Assembly (NCBI GenBank): GCA_029933115.1
Contig: JAOZOT010000274.1
Span: 1-5,088, forward strand
Direction: 5' to 3'
DNA from: Anaerolineae bacterium
Lineage (GTDB): Bacteria; Chloroflexota; Anaerolineae; E26-bin7
Length of the DNA stretch: 5,088 nucleotides
Of the stretch, positions 1-5,088 are shown piece after piece. The notes beneath the pieces were generated by a model. The model did no database searches, was not told where the DNA came from, and saw nothing but the letters and a program-made list of their open reading frames with translations. The translations under genes were made by a program, and so were the position numbers. The number at the start of each line of letters is the position of its first letter. The first letter of the stretch is position 1.

Positions 1-338
1 CGATCCAAAAGCTCGCGGTCTATCATCTCTTTCCGAGTAACGCAGTCCTCCAAGATTTTACCGCCCCGCAGTTTCAGACACCACGAGAGCATCACGCCGA
101 AGTTGGCTTTGAGATTGGTCGTCTCGATGTCTAGAAAGCCCACGCGCTGGTCCTCCAGCCACGAGTTAGCCTCCATCTGCCGGACTTCCCACGTCTTGTT
201 ACGAATAGCGTCCTGCGTCCGTCCCGTAAAATACTTTACGCGGTCGGCATACCGCACCCCCTTCTTATCCAGCATCTTCAAAAGCTCTATCTCGGCGTCG
301 GACCACTCCGGCGCTACCTTTTTCTTGGACTTAGGCAT
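1..338 (-). CDS. Myb/SANT-like domain plus DnaQ/RNase H-fold 3'-5' exonuclease, 5' part only
   Basis: This gene runs off the left window edge, so only 112 codons are visible and there is no stop. Residues about 11-54 resemble a Myb/SANT-type helical DNA-binding domain: W12 followed by acidic residues, a leucine-rich helix, then the typical GRTQDAIRNK segment at 39-48. From about residue 66 the protein reads VGFLDIETTNLKANFG, the Exo I motif (D70, E72) of DEDD-superfamily 3'-5' exonucleases, closest in flavour to the YprB/RNase_H_2 or DNA polymerase B exonuclease-like families. The remaining Exo II and III motifs would lie beyond the edge. The ATG at 338 has a GGAGG five bases upstream and overlaps the preceding gene's stop by 8 bases (ATGCCTAA). 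Likely role: a nuclease in phage DNA replication, repair or degradation. The exonuclease assignment rests on one motif, so the substrate is unknown. Confidence 0.72.
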   Translation of the reverse strand, partial: MPKSKKKVAPEWSDAEIELLKMLDKKGVRYADRVKYFTGRTQDAIRNKTWEVRQMEANSWLEDQRVGFLDIETTNLKANFGVMLSWCLKLRGGKILEDCVTRKEMIDRELLD

Positions 339-1176
339 TGTGTCCTCCTGGAAAGATTTTGACGCCCTTATCCCGCAAGGCCGCCACGTTTTCAAAATAC
401 CCACTTCCTAACTCATAAATGGTCACGCCGCTCTCGGCATAATGCTCCTCCAGCAACATATGATGATGTTCCGCCGCGCCCTCGTCGCGGACTTTGTATA
501 TTTCTCTACGCTCATCCAGCGGCTTTACGAGATACCGATAATGCACAATCGCCGCCGGACATAGTATGCCGCGTCCGTATCTGTGCCCGCCGTGCGGCGT
601 TGGGTTCCACTCAGCAAACCGCCACGTCATCAGACGAGTGTGTATATCGGGCCAATGCTTTTCATCTGTCAGAAACGTCATCGAAGTCGGCCAAACCGCC
701 GCCGTCGGGAACTCCCACATCTGCGTCACGCCATCTATGTAGCCGCGGTTTCTGAGCCACTCCCACAACGCGTGCGAAAGCATCTCGTCATCGTCCAGCA
801 CAAAAATCCATCTGCCGTGCGCCGCCGCCACGACATCATTGATAACGCTCTCCACGAAGCCCTCTGACTTCACAATCACCAACGTATCAGCGAATTTCTG
901 CGCCAGCCGCATTCCGTCGAGATTGTTGGGGTCTTTCATATCAATACCGATGACCAACTCCGCCCCCAAGTCGTTCGCCACGTCGCGGAAGTGTTCAAAG
1001 AATCTCTCGGCCCGCGGGCGGCCCTCCGAGACACAAACGATGGACAAGTCCACCGCTCGGCGGGTGCCATCTTGCAGAACCGCTGTGTGTGTTTCCGATC
1101 TCGCGGCAGCCCGCAAGTCTAGCTCAATTTTCCCGAAGCAATGCGGGCATTGTAAGACTACTGACGAGTTGTTCAT
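331..1176 (-). CDS. Glycosyltransferase (GT-A fold, family 2-like) with N-terminal CPHC motif
   Basis: A 281-residue protein that probably transfers a sugar from a nucleotide-sugar donor. The GT-A-like core begins near residue 43 (VDLSIVCVSEGRP), and the segment WIFVLDDDEML at 123-133 supplies the acidic DxD-type cluster (D128, D129, D130) that binds metal and sugar nucleotide in this fold. Downstream, HTRLMTWR (179-186) and VHYRYL (211-216) resemble conserved blocks seen after the DxD in family 2 enzymes; the histidines may help metal binding. The first 40 residues are outside the core and contain CPHC at 10-13, half of a possible zinc knuckle, with no second CxxC. HHH at 237-239 is also notable. 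The ATG at 1176 is chosen because AGAGGAG lies seven bases upstream; this puts the start 53 bases inside the preceding glycosyltransferase gene. The acceptor (DNA base, virion protein or host glycan) cannot be told. Confidence 0.72.
   Translation of the reverse strand: MNNSSVVLQCPHCFGKIELDLRAAARSETHTAVLQDGTRRAVDLSIVCVSEGRPRAERFFEHFRDVANDLGAELVIGIDMKDPNNLDGMRLAQKFADTLVIVKSEGFVESVINDVVAAAHGRWIFVLDDDEMLSHALWEWLRNRGYIDGVTQMWEFPTAAVWPTSMTFLTDEKHWPDIHTRLMTWRFAEWNPTPHGGHRYGRGILCPAAIVHYRYLVKPLDERREIYKVRDEGAAEHHHMLLEEHYAESGVTIYELGSGYFENVAALRDKGVKIFPGGHNA
344..348 (-). promoter_or_regulatory. Ribosome binding site of the exonuclease gene
   Basis: GGAGG read on the minus strand, five bases before the ATG at 338. 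It lies inside the last codons of the glycosyltransferase gene and supports the chosen start of the gene that is cut by the window edge. Confidence 0.75.
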
Positions 1177-1900
1177 GCCGTAACTCCTCTAACATTTTGT
1201 ACCTCCACTCAGATCCGTACTTCTCTGACAGAACCTCCTGCATATTAGCCGCGGCCAGCCGCCGCCGATCTTCTGCTGTCATATTCATCCTACCCAAAGT
1301 ATACCCTATATCCGTAATTTTACGAACCTTGGGGCCGTATCCAACCATCATTCTCTTTCCAGAAGTCCGCGCTAAATACGAAGTCTCCAAGTCAATGCCC
1401 CAACCGTAAATTAGCCGCGGGTCGAACCGTCCGATTGAATTAAACCAGTCCGCCCGCCAGAATACCGCAATTGTGTCTAACATCCACGTAAACTTCGGGC
1501 GGTCCGTCTTTAGATGCTCCCACGCCGTCGTGCTGTCCGCGGTCAGGGCGGGATGTATGCCCACAACGTCGGGGTAGGCGTGAAAAAGCATCATCGGCAC
1601 GGTCAGATAGCAAACTGGGTCTACAAGCTCCGCGCTCGTGATGATAAACCAATAAGCAAGATAGTCCTCGCCCCGCGCATCGGCAGCGTCCAGCCCCGCC
1701 AAAAACCCGCCCGTCGTTTGACGGTTTGGCTTCACAAAGACGGTCGTATGCTCGGCGGGCGGCATCAAGTCAGAACCATTATCCACCAAATACAGATCGT
1801 ACAGCGATGGGTCAGAGTGCGCCGCCAGATGTTCGGCCACCGCGTCGGCACGCTCCGGCATGTTATAGTTGGTGATGATGACAGCAATTTTATGCTTCAT
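1124..1900 (-). CDS. Glycosyltransferase family 2-like protein
   Basis: A 258-residue protein with the N-terminal nucleotide-binding half of a GT2 enzyme: IAVIITNYNMPERAD (5-19) as the first strand and loop, LYLVDNGSD (36-44) as the second strand with the donor-binding acidic turn, and PNRQTTGG (58-65), which corresponds to the NxGxxGG-type segment. GWGIDLETSYLAR (166-178) matches the conserved WGxDxE block that carries the catalytic-base region in many GT2 proteins. Where a DxD-like motif would be expected, the sequence reads FIITSAELVD (85-94), so the usual metal-binding aspartates are missing or replaced by E91/D94. The C-terminus is helical and charged. The start at 1900 shares one base with the previous stop (TAATG) and has only a weak ribosome binding site, so it probably depends on translational coupling. 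It is followed by a second glycosyltransferase, suggesting a joint pathway. Acceptor and sugar are unknown. Confidence 0.78.
   Translation of the reverse strand: MKHKIAVIITNYNMPERADAVAEHLAAHSDPSLYDLYLVDNGSDLMPPAEHTTVFVKPNRQTTGGFLAGLDAADARGEDYLAYWFIITSAELVDPVCYLTVPMMLFHAYPDVVGIHPALTADSTTAWEHLKTDRPKFTWMLDTIAVFWRADWFNSIGRFDPRLIYGWGIDLETSYLARTSGKRMMVGYGPKVRKITDIGYTLGRMNMTAEDRRRLAAANMQEVLSEKYGSEWRYKMLEELRHEQLVSSLTMPALLREN
1184..1190 (-). promoter_or_regulatory. Ribosome binding site embedded in the upstream glycosyltransferase gene
   Basis: AGAGGAG on the minus strand, seven bases before the ATG at 1176. It is a near-consensus Shine-Dalgarno sequence inside the coding sequence of the previous gene and fixes the start of the 281-residue glycosyltransferase despite the long 53-base overlap. 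Confidence 0.75.
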
Positions 1901-2031
1901 TAGTGTTTTACCACTCTATTCAGCTTAGCGGCATGTCTACGCGCCGAGGCGCGGGTTTTGTGTTTCTTATACCGCACCCATCGGCCATTCTTGTAGACAT
2001 AGACCCAGTTCTTCACAGCTTTGTACGGCAT
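1900..2031 (-). CDS. Small highly basic protein, 43 residues, function unknown
   Basis: A short reading frame that exactly fills the space between the sulfotransferase-like and glycosyltransferase genes. It starts MPYKAVKNWVYVYKNGRWVR and continues with a KKHKTRASARRHAAKLN helix-like segment; about a third of the residues are K or R. The first half looks like two short beta strands around KNGRW, the second like an amphipathic basic helix. Evidence that it is real: GAGG eight bases before the ATG, a one-base overlap with the gene before (TGATG) and with the gene after (TAATG), and no other frame filling the gap. From memory, short KNGRW...KKHK-type proteins are frequent in tailed phages without assigned function. 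The charge suggests nucleic acid binding, but that is inference only. Confidence 0.72.
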   Translation of the reverse strand: MPYKAVKNWVYVYKNGRWVRYKKHKTRASARRHAAKLNRVVKH

Positions 2032-2690
2032 CAGATTATCCTCAACTTTCGCGCCAACGTATAAATAGCGTCTAACTTCTGCGACGGCGGCACCGAGTTC
2101 GCATTATACTTATCGTTGGCGTTGTAGAACTCCATCTCCGGCGTCTCTACGCCCAACACCGCGGCAATAACGTCACGAAGCTCCTCAGATTCAACCCATT
2201 GTTCGTACACCACTACTAAAGGCTCCACGTCCAATATCTGAAACGCTTCCCAACTATGATTCAGCGCCCTGAGAATGTTTTCGTATCCCTGTTTAGCCTC
2301 TCTAACATGCCCGACCCGCAACTGAGCCAAAACGTTGTAACGCGGGTCGCGAAAGACAAAGATGTAGTGGATATTTGTATAATTTGCTTTCTCCAGTCGA
2401 GAATGAATGTCTAGCAAGTCGGGCCACGCCCCGGCGTGCGGTAAGCTCCTGCGAAATACGATCTTATCCGGCGCGGCGTCAAATTCGAGATAGTCCAACC
2501 GCTGTCCGTGTCCGCTGTCACCAAAGAAGCCCGCACGAATGCAAAACTCTGTTATCATGCGCGTTCCAGACGCTTCCGGCCCCAACACCACGACCGCTGT
2601 TCTCTCAGACTTCACTATTATCCTCCCGTTTTCATCGAACTCCGGCCAGCCGCCCCTCGGCGGGCCGAATGTGTAATTGTGTATGCTCAT
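2031..2690 (-). CDS. Sulfotransferase-like P-loop protein
   Basis: A 219-residue protein with the two hallmarks of the PAPS-dependent sulfotransferase fold. Near the N-terminus a beta strand leads into a phosphate loop, AVVVLGPEASGTRMI (32-46), where the P-loop lysine is replaced as in the 5'-phosphosulfate-binding loop of sulfotransferases. In the middle, HYIFVFRDPRYNVLAQL (108-124) matches the 3'-phosphate-binding block (V-x-R-x-P at F113-R117). The family transfers sulfate from PAPS to hydroxyl or amino groups of sugars, lipids or proteins; a related P-loop kinase function cannot be excluded. Length is on the short side for the family. The ATG overlaps the stop of the resolvase gene by four bases (ATGA); its own ribosome binding site is weak, so coupling is likely. 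It lies directly upstream of a small basic protein and two glycosyltransferases, which suggests a glycan or modified-base acceptor, but this is inference. Confidence 0.68.
   Translation of the reverse strand: MSIHNYTFGPPRGGWPEFDENGRIIVKSERTAVVVLGPEASGTRMITEFCIRAGFFGDSGHGQRLDYLEFDAAPDKIVFRRSLPHAGAWPDLLDIHSRLEKANYTNIHYIFVFRDPRYNVLAQLRVGHVREAKQGYENILRALNHSWEAFQILDVEPLVVVYEQWVESEELRDVIAAVLGVETPEMEFYNANDKYNANSVPPSQKLDAIYTLARKLRII
2040..2043 (-). promoter_or_regulatory. Ribosome binding site of the 43-residue basic protein
   Basis: GAGG (within TTGAGGAT) on the minus strand, eight bases before the ATG at 2031 and inside the end of the sulfotransferase-like gene. It is the main translation signal supporting this very small gene. 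Confidence 0.55.
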
Positions 2691-3313
2691 ACGCCGCCCG
2701 CAATTGCCATAGACAGACTATCGGCGGCGTCTTTAGAAAACCCTCGCAACTTCCATACGTCCTTGGGCTGGATATTACCATCTCCGAACACTTTTGAGCG
2801 AATGGACTTGGGGGCCATCTCGATAACCATATCATATCCGGCATTCTGAAAGCCAAGTAAAAGCGCCCCGCGCACCGCCCCGAGCAGCGGCTGACCGTAA
2901 CGAGCGCCATAAGCGGGTCCCTCCACTACGACGGGCAGATTCTTAGCAACGTGACCTTCTACCAAGATAGGCACCCTCTCTAGATACTGTAACAGCTTCG
3001 CCGTCGGCACGTCAGACCTATCTATACGTAAGCTCAGCGTGTGCGCCACGTCCTCGCCGTCCAAGAACGCCAGCCCTAAGTTCAACCCAGGATCTACGCC
3101 AACTCCTCCAAGCGGTAAGATACTATCGGGCCACGACACGACGTGCGCCGACCAAGACCGAATAATTGCTGATGGTACGTGCTGATAAAACTCCTCGATC
3201 CGCCAAATTTCGGCGGCGTGCGACTTGGATAACTTCTTTATCGTCGGGCTGGATAAGATCGCAAAGTCAACCTGACTGCTCCAGGGCACTCCGAAGTTCC
3301 CTCTCAAACTCAT
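2687..3313 (-). CDS. RuvC-like Holliday junction resolvase
   Basis: A 208-residue RNase H-fold nuclease expected to cut four-way DNA junctions left by recombination or replication. All four acidic residues of the RuvC active site can be placed: D74 in GVGVDPGLNLG, E131 in VVVEGPAYG, and D195 and D198 in SKDAADSLSMAI. The segment EMAPKSIRSKVFGDGN (165-180) matches the family's conserved K-x-x-x-G-x-G region. Unusually, the catalytic core does not begin until about residue 69; bacterial RuvC begins almost at once with this strand. The extra N-terminus is tryptophan-containing and of no recognised fold. I chose the ATG at 3313 over a TTG one codon earlier because GGAGG lies six bases upstream of it. 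The gene starts 47 bases inside recA and its stop overlaps the next start by four bases. The pairing with RecA fits a strand-exchange and resolution unit. Confidence 0.85.
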   Translation of the reverse strand: MSLRGNFGVPWSSQVDFAILSSPTIKKLSKSHAAEIWRIEEFYQHVPSAIIRSWSAHVVSWPDSILPLGGVGVDPGLNLGLAFLDGEDVAHTLSLRIDRSDVPTAKLLQYLERVPILVEGHVAKNLPVVVEGPAYGARYGQPLLGAVRGALLLGFQNAGYDMVIEMAPKSIRSKVFGDGNIQPKDVWKLRGFSKDAADSLSMAIAGGV

Positions 3314-4166
3314 CAAAAACCTCCGTCTCGCCGGCGTAAGCTGCGTCTACCAACTTGGAGAAATAACCATACGACTTATCTCCGATCTTCACAACGCGGT
3401 CCTTAGTGGCGACGCCGAGAGCAATAGCATCAACTACCGCCGTCAGCCCTTTGTGAATTCCCACGCCCGGCAAGAGTACAATTTGAAATTCTCCTCCTTT
3501 CCCTCCGTATCTTAGTTTGTCCACCTTTCCGCCCACAATGTAATAACGCTCGTCGGCCTTGTTAGTTTTCAGACGAATGCGAACGTGAGCGTTGTTGTGA
3601 ATCGCCACGCCGCCGCTGGTCGTAAAGCCCTGGCCGAGCGTGACGATGGGATGCAAATGATTTATAAGAATTAAAATAGCCGGGTTCCGCCGCAGTCCAT
3701 AAAGAGCGTGCCGCAGAGCCGTACTCATCCGCCGCGCCCGCAGCCCCATATTCGCGTCCGTTATCTTCCCCTCCAACTCCGCCCGCGGAATAAGCGCACC
3801 GACGCTATCGAGAATGGCGGCTTGATACTCTGGGTCCTTCAGCGCGGCGCGGATATGCTCCAACGCAGTCTCTCCATCCGTAATGTCCGCCTCAACAACC
3901 TCGCCCTCAAAGTTCGCCGCCGAAACGCAAGACAAAACGTAGTCGGGGTCGAAATGCTCAAAGTCCGCTAAGAGAATCTTCCCGTCCGGCCTAACCGCCG
4001 CCGCCAAAAAGTATGCCAACGAACTCTTACCGACGTGCGTAAAGCCATACAACTCGTAGATAGAGCCTAAGATAAGCCCGCCCCGCAGCGCCAGATCCAA
4101 CGAGACGCAGCCGGTGGGCTGGCGCTGAAGTTTCTTTGTGGTTCCTACAAATTTCGGTCCTGTCAT
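3267..4166 (-). CDS. RecA-like phage recombinase
   Basis: A 299-residue ATP-dependent DNA strand-exchange protein. Walker A is GFTHVGKSS (41-49); LLADFEHFDPDY (65-76) corresponds to DAEHALDP of E. coli RecA and keeps the catalytic glutamate as E70; Walker B is AAILDSVGAL (116-125) with D120. Loop L1 and the following helix are very RecA-like: PRAELEG...MGLRARRMSTALR (127-152). The L2 region starts with LINHL (167-171), where H170 takes the place of RecA Q194, as in UvsX-type proteins, and ends in TTSGGVAI (182-189). Only about 17 residues precede the TG...LD.AL.GG block (18-30), so most of the N-terminal polymerisation helix of bacterial RecA is absent, and the C-terminal domain is short. The start at 4166 overlaps the preceding stop (ATGA) and has a GAGGGAGG tract just upstream. 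It acts on single-stranded DNA in recombination-dependent replication or repair, with the adjoining RuvC-like enzyme. Confidence 0.92.
   Translation of the reverse strand: MTGPKFVGTTKKLQRQPTGCVSLDLALRGGLILGSIYELYGFTHVGKSSLAYFLAAAVRPDGKILLADFEHFDPDYVLSCVSAANFEGEVVEADITDGETALEHIRAALKDPEYQAAILDSVGALIPRAELEGKITDANMGLRARRMSTALRHALYGLRRNPAILILINHLHPIVTLGQGFTTSGGVAIHNNAHVRIRLKTNKADERYYIVGGKVDKLRYGGKGGEFQIVLLPGVGIHKGLTAVVDAIALGVATKDRVVKIGDKSYGYFSKLVDAAYAGETEVFDEFERELRSALEQSG
3320..3324 (-). promoter_or_regulatory. Ribosome binding site of the RuvC-like gene, inside recA
   Basis: GGAGG on the minus strand, six bases before the ATG at 3313. It is embedded in the recA coding sequence and decides the start of the resolvase, supporting both the 47-base overlap and the long N-terminal extension. 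Confidence 0.8.
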
Positions 4167-4858
4167 ACCTCCCTCACTCCAAGCGCCCGGCGCAGAATGT
4201 CAATTCCCTTCGCTACAATGGGGTCCTGCAAGTCATCCTCACGAATTTTCAGCAACCCCAACGTTCGCAACTCATCTCCCTCCGCAAAAGCCAGCGTCCC
4301 GTCCGCGTACAGCAGAAACTTCTGCGGCGGGCGGCCTCGTGTAGACTTCCCAAACCAGCCCCGCACCAACTGTCGTACTGTCGAAGTGTCCTCGGCGTCC
4401 GCGATAGCAGCCCATTGTTCTCTGTCCGTAATTAGATTCTCGTTCACGGGCCGCACTAAATAGTTTAGTGTGTTTATGGGTTTCTCAGCCAGCCGCGGCA
4501 CGACCTCTTCCGGTACTGTGGGGTTCTCAAAAACGGCGCGGTAAACAGAGATGTACTTATAAATAGTATGCTTACTAAGCCCCCACTCCGCTACGATAAT
4601 ATCCTCAAAAGTGTCCTCTAACCCGAACTGTGACCAATGTCTCTTTAGTTTAGAAAGCAGCCGCGCCAACGAGACGCCCTTTAGTTGTACTGTCCGCAAA
4701 AGCTCCCGCCCCGCCTCGATGGCGGGCCACAGATCGTTGCTATCCAACGCCCGCCGAACCACGTCATCGACCTGGGCAAACTCCTTCGACAGCCGCGCCT
4801 CGTCAATTGGTAATGGTTGGTCCAGCCCGCGGCCATGTAGAATTATCTCATCCGTCAT
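4163..4858 (-). CDS. Putative DNA-binding protein with HTH-like segment and AT-hook-like motif
   Basis: A 231-residue protein I do not recognise by family. The N-terminal half is helical and charged (VDDVVRRALDS..., residues 30-75). Residues about 82-108 look like a helix-turn-helix: DTFEDIIVAEWGLSKHTIYK followed by YISVYRAVF, with the G-L-S-turn and a recognition-helix pattern. Residues 172-180 read STRGRPPQK, with the GRP core of an AT-hook minor-groove motif. The C-terminal part (ADGTLAFAEGDELRTLGLLK) seems a small beta-rich unit. The reading frame is open upstream to 5026, but I take the ATG at 4858 because it overlaps the stop of the preceding gene (ATGA) and has GAAAGG eight bases before it. 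The stop overlaps the recA start in the same way. Possible roles are a recombination mediator, replication initiator-like or regulatory protein; none can be assigned. Confidence 0.75.
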   Translation of the reverse strand: MTDEIILHGRGLDQPLPIDEARLSKEFAQVDDVVRRALDSNDLWPAIEAGRELLRTVQLKGVSLARLLSKLKRHWSQFGLEDTFEDIIVAEWGLSKHTIYKYISVYRAVFENPTVPEEVVPRLAEKPINTLNYLVRPVNENLITDREQWAAIADAEDTSTVRQLVRGWFGKSTRGRPPQKFLLYADGTLAFAEGDELRTLGLLKIREDDLQDPIVAKGIDILRRALGVREV

Positions 4859-5085
4859 CCGTTCTGCCTTTCTTGAAAACGCTTTCCGAATTTCTGTATC
4901 GCCAAGCGAAACTCTCCGTGGTTGGAATAGAGAGCGCTGGCGGGGTTGGGGGCGAACGTCACAGGCTTTTGCGGAAACGGGAACGGCGGCTCGACCTCTA
5001 ACCCAGCAACCTCCATAACGCCGCAACCCAACACCGTGCGGGCTAACTCAGACCCCATGAGCAGGATATGGTCAGCCCACTTCAT
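4855..5085 (-). CDS. Unrecognised small protein, possibly 5'-truncated by the window edge
   Basis: A 76-residue open frame starting at an ATG three bases from the right window edge. The frame is still open at the edge, so this methionine could be internal and the protein longer; methionines also occur at residues 10 and 24. The sequence has a hydrophobic first part (ADHILLMGSELARTVLGCG), a proline-rich middle (EPPFPFPQKP at 32-41) and a basic C-terminus ending in QKFGKRFQERQNG. No catalytic motif or membrane segment is evident. Its reality is supported by the four-base ATGA overlap with the next gene and by the absence of a competing frame. No function is proposed. Confidence 0.55.
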   Translation of the reverse strand: MKWADHILLMGSELARTVLGCGVMEVAGLEVEPPFPFPQKPVTFAPNPASALYSNHGEFRLAIQKFGKRFQERQNG

Positions 5086-5088
5086 CTT

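Noticed and set aside
103..411. Plus-strand open frame of 102 codons at the left end
   Set aside because: It is antisense to the exonuclease gene, which has a clear motif and ribosome binding site; composition is shadow-like.
1514..1903. Plus-strand open frame of 129 codons
   Set aside because: It lies antisense to the well-supported family 2 glycosyltransferase, has no recognisable motif, and its arginine-rich composition is typical of a shadow frame.
1940..1959. GC-rich inverted repeat (CGCGCC/GGCGCG) followed by GGTTTT on the plus strand, resembling a terminator
   Set aside because: The stem is only 5-6 base pairs, the T run has four bases, and no plus-strand gene precedes it. On the minus strand it lies within the 43-residue gene and has no T run after it.
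2632..2910. Minus-strand open frame of 92 codons overlapping the resolvase and sulfotransferase junction
   Set aside because: It conflicts with the catalytic C-terminus of the RuvC-like protein and carries no motif.
3314..3316. TTG as start of the RuvC-like gene
   Set aside because: The adjacent ATG at 3313 is a better codon and has ideal six-base spacing to GGAGG.
4807..5018. Two plus-strand open frames (4807-5001 and 4611-5018) near the right end
   Set aside because: Both are antisense to minus-strand genes joined by an ATGA overlap and show no recognisable protein features.
4859..5026. Longer N-terminus for the HTH-like protein (287 residues)
   Set aside because: The extra 56 residues overlap the 76-residue frame, are rich in R, P and A without structure, and the ATG at 4858 has a coupled ATGA junction and a ribosome binding site.

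Overview
The window looks like a gene-dense stretch of a tailed double-stranded DNA bacteriophage (or prophage) genome. All nine genes I can support lie on the minus strand, so transcription runs from high to low coordinates. Each gene overlaps the next by 1 to 53 bases and there is no intergenic base. The mix of a divergent RecA-type recombinase, a RuvC-like resolvase, a DnaQ/RNase H-fold exonuclease and small unrecognised proteins fits a phage replication/recombination module. I see no rRNA, tRNA, CRISPR array, insertion sequence, promoter or convincing terminator, and nothing that names the host.

Layout in transcription order: (1) 5085-4855, an unrecognised 76-residue protein whose true start may lie outside the window; (2) 4858-4163, a 231-residue protein with a helix-turn-helix-like segment and an AT-hook-like RGRPP motif; (3) 4166-3267, a RecA-like recombinase; (4) 3313-2687, a RuvC-like Holliday junction resolvase with an unusual N-terminal extension of about 70 residues; (5) 2690-2031, a sulfotransferase-like P-loop protein; (6) 2031-1900, a very basic 43-residue protein; (7) 1900-1124, a family 2-like glycosyltransferase; (8) 1176-331, a second glycosyltransferase with a CPHC motif near its N-terminus; (9) 338-1, the 5' part of a gene joining a Myb/SANT-like domain to a DnaQ/RNase H-fold exonuclease, cut by the window edge.

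The first half (5088 to 2687) is probably a strand-exchange and junction-resolution unit: putative DNA-binding protein, RecA, RuvC. The last gene (exonuclease) also belongs to DNA metabolism. Between them sits a cassette of sulfotransferase, small basic protein and two glycosyltransferases, genes that modify small molecules, glycans or, in some phages, DNA bases. That placement is the most notable biological feature here. The substrates cannot be read from the sequence.

Translation seems to be coupled throughout: ATGA, TGATG and TAATG junctions at most boundaries, and strong GGAGG-type ribosome binding sites embedded in the preceding gene where the overlap is longer.
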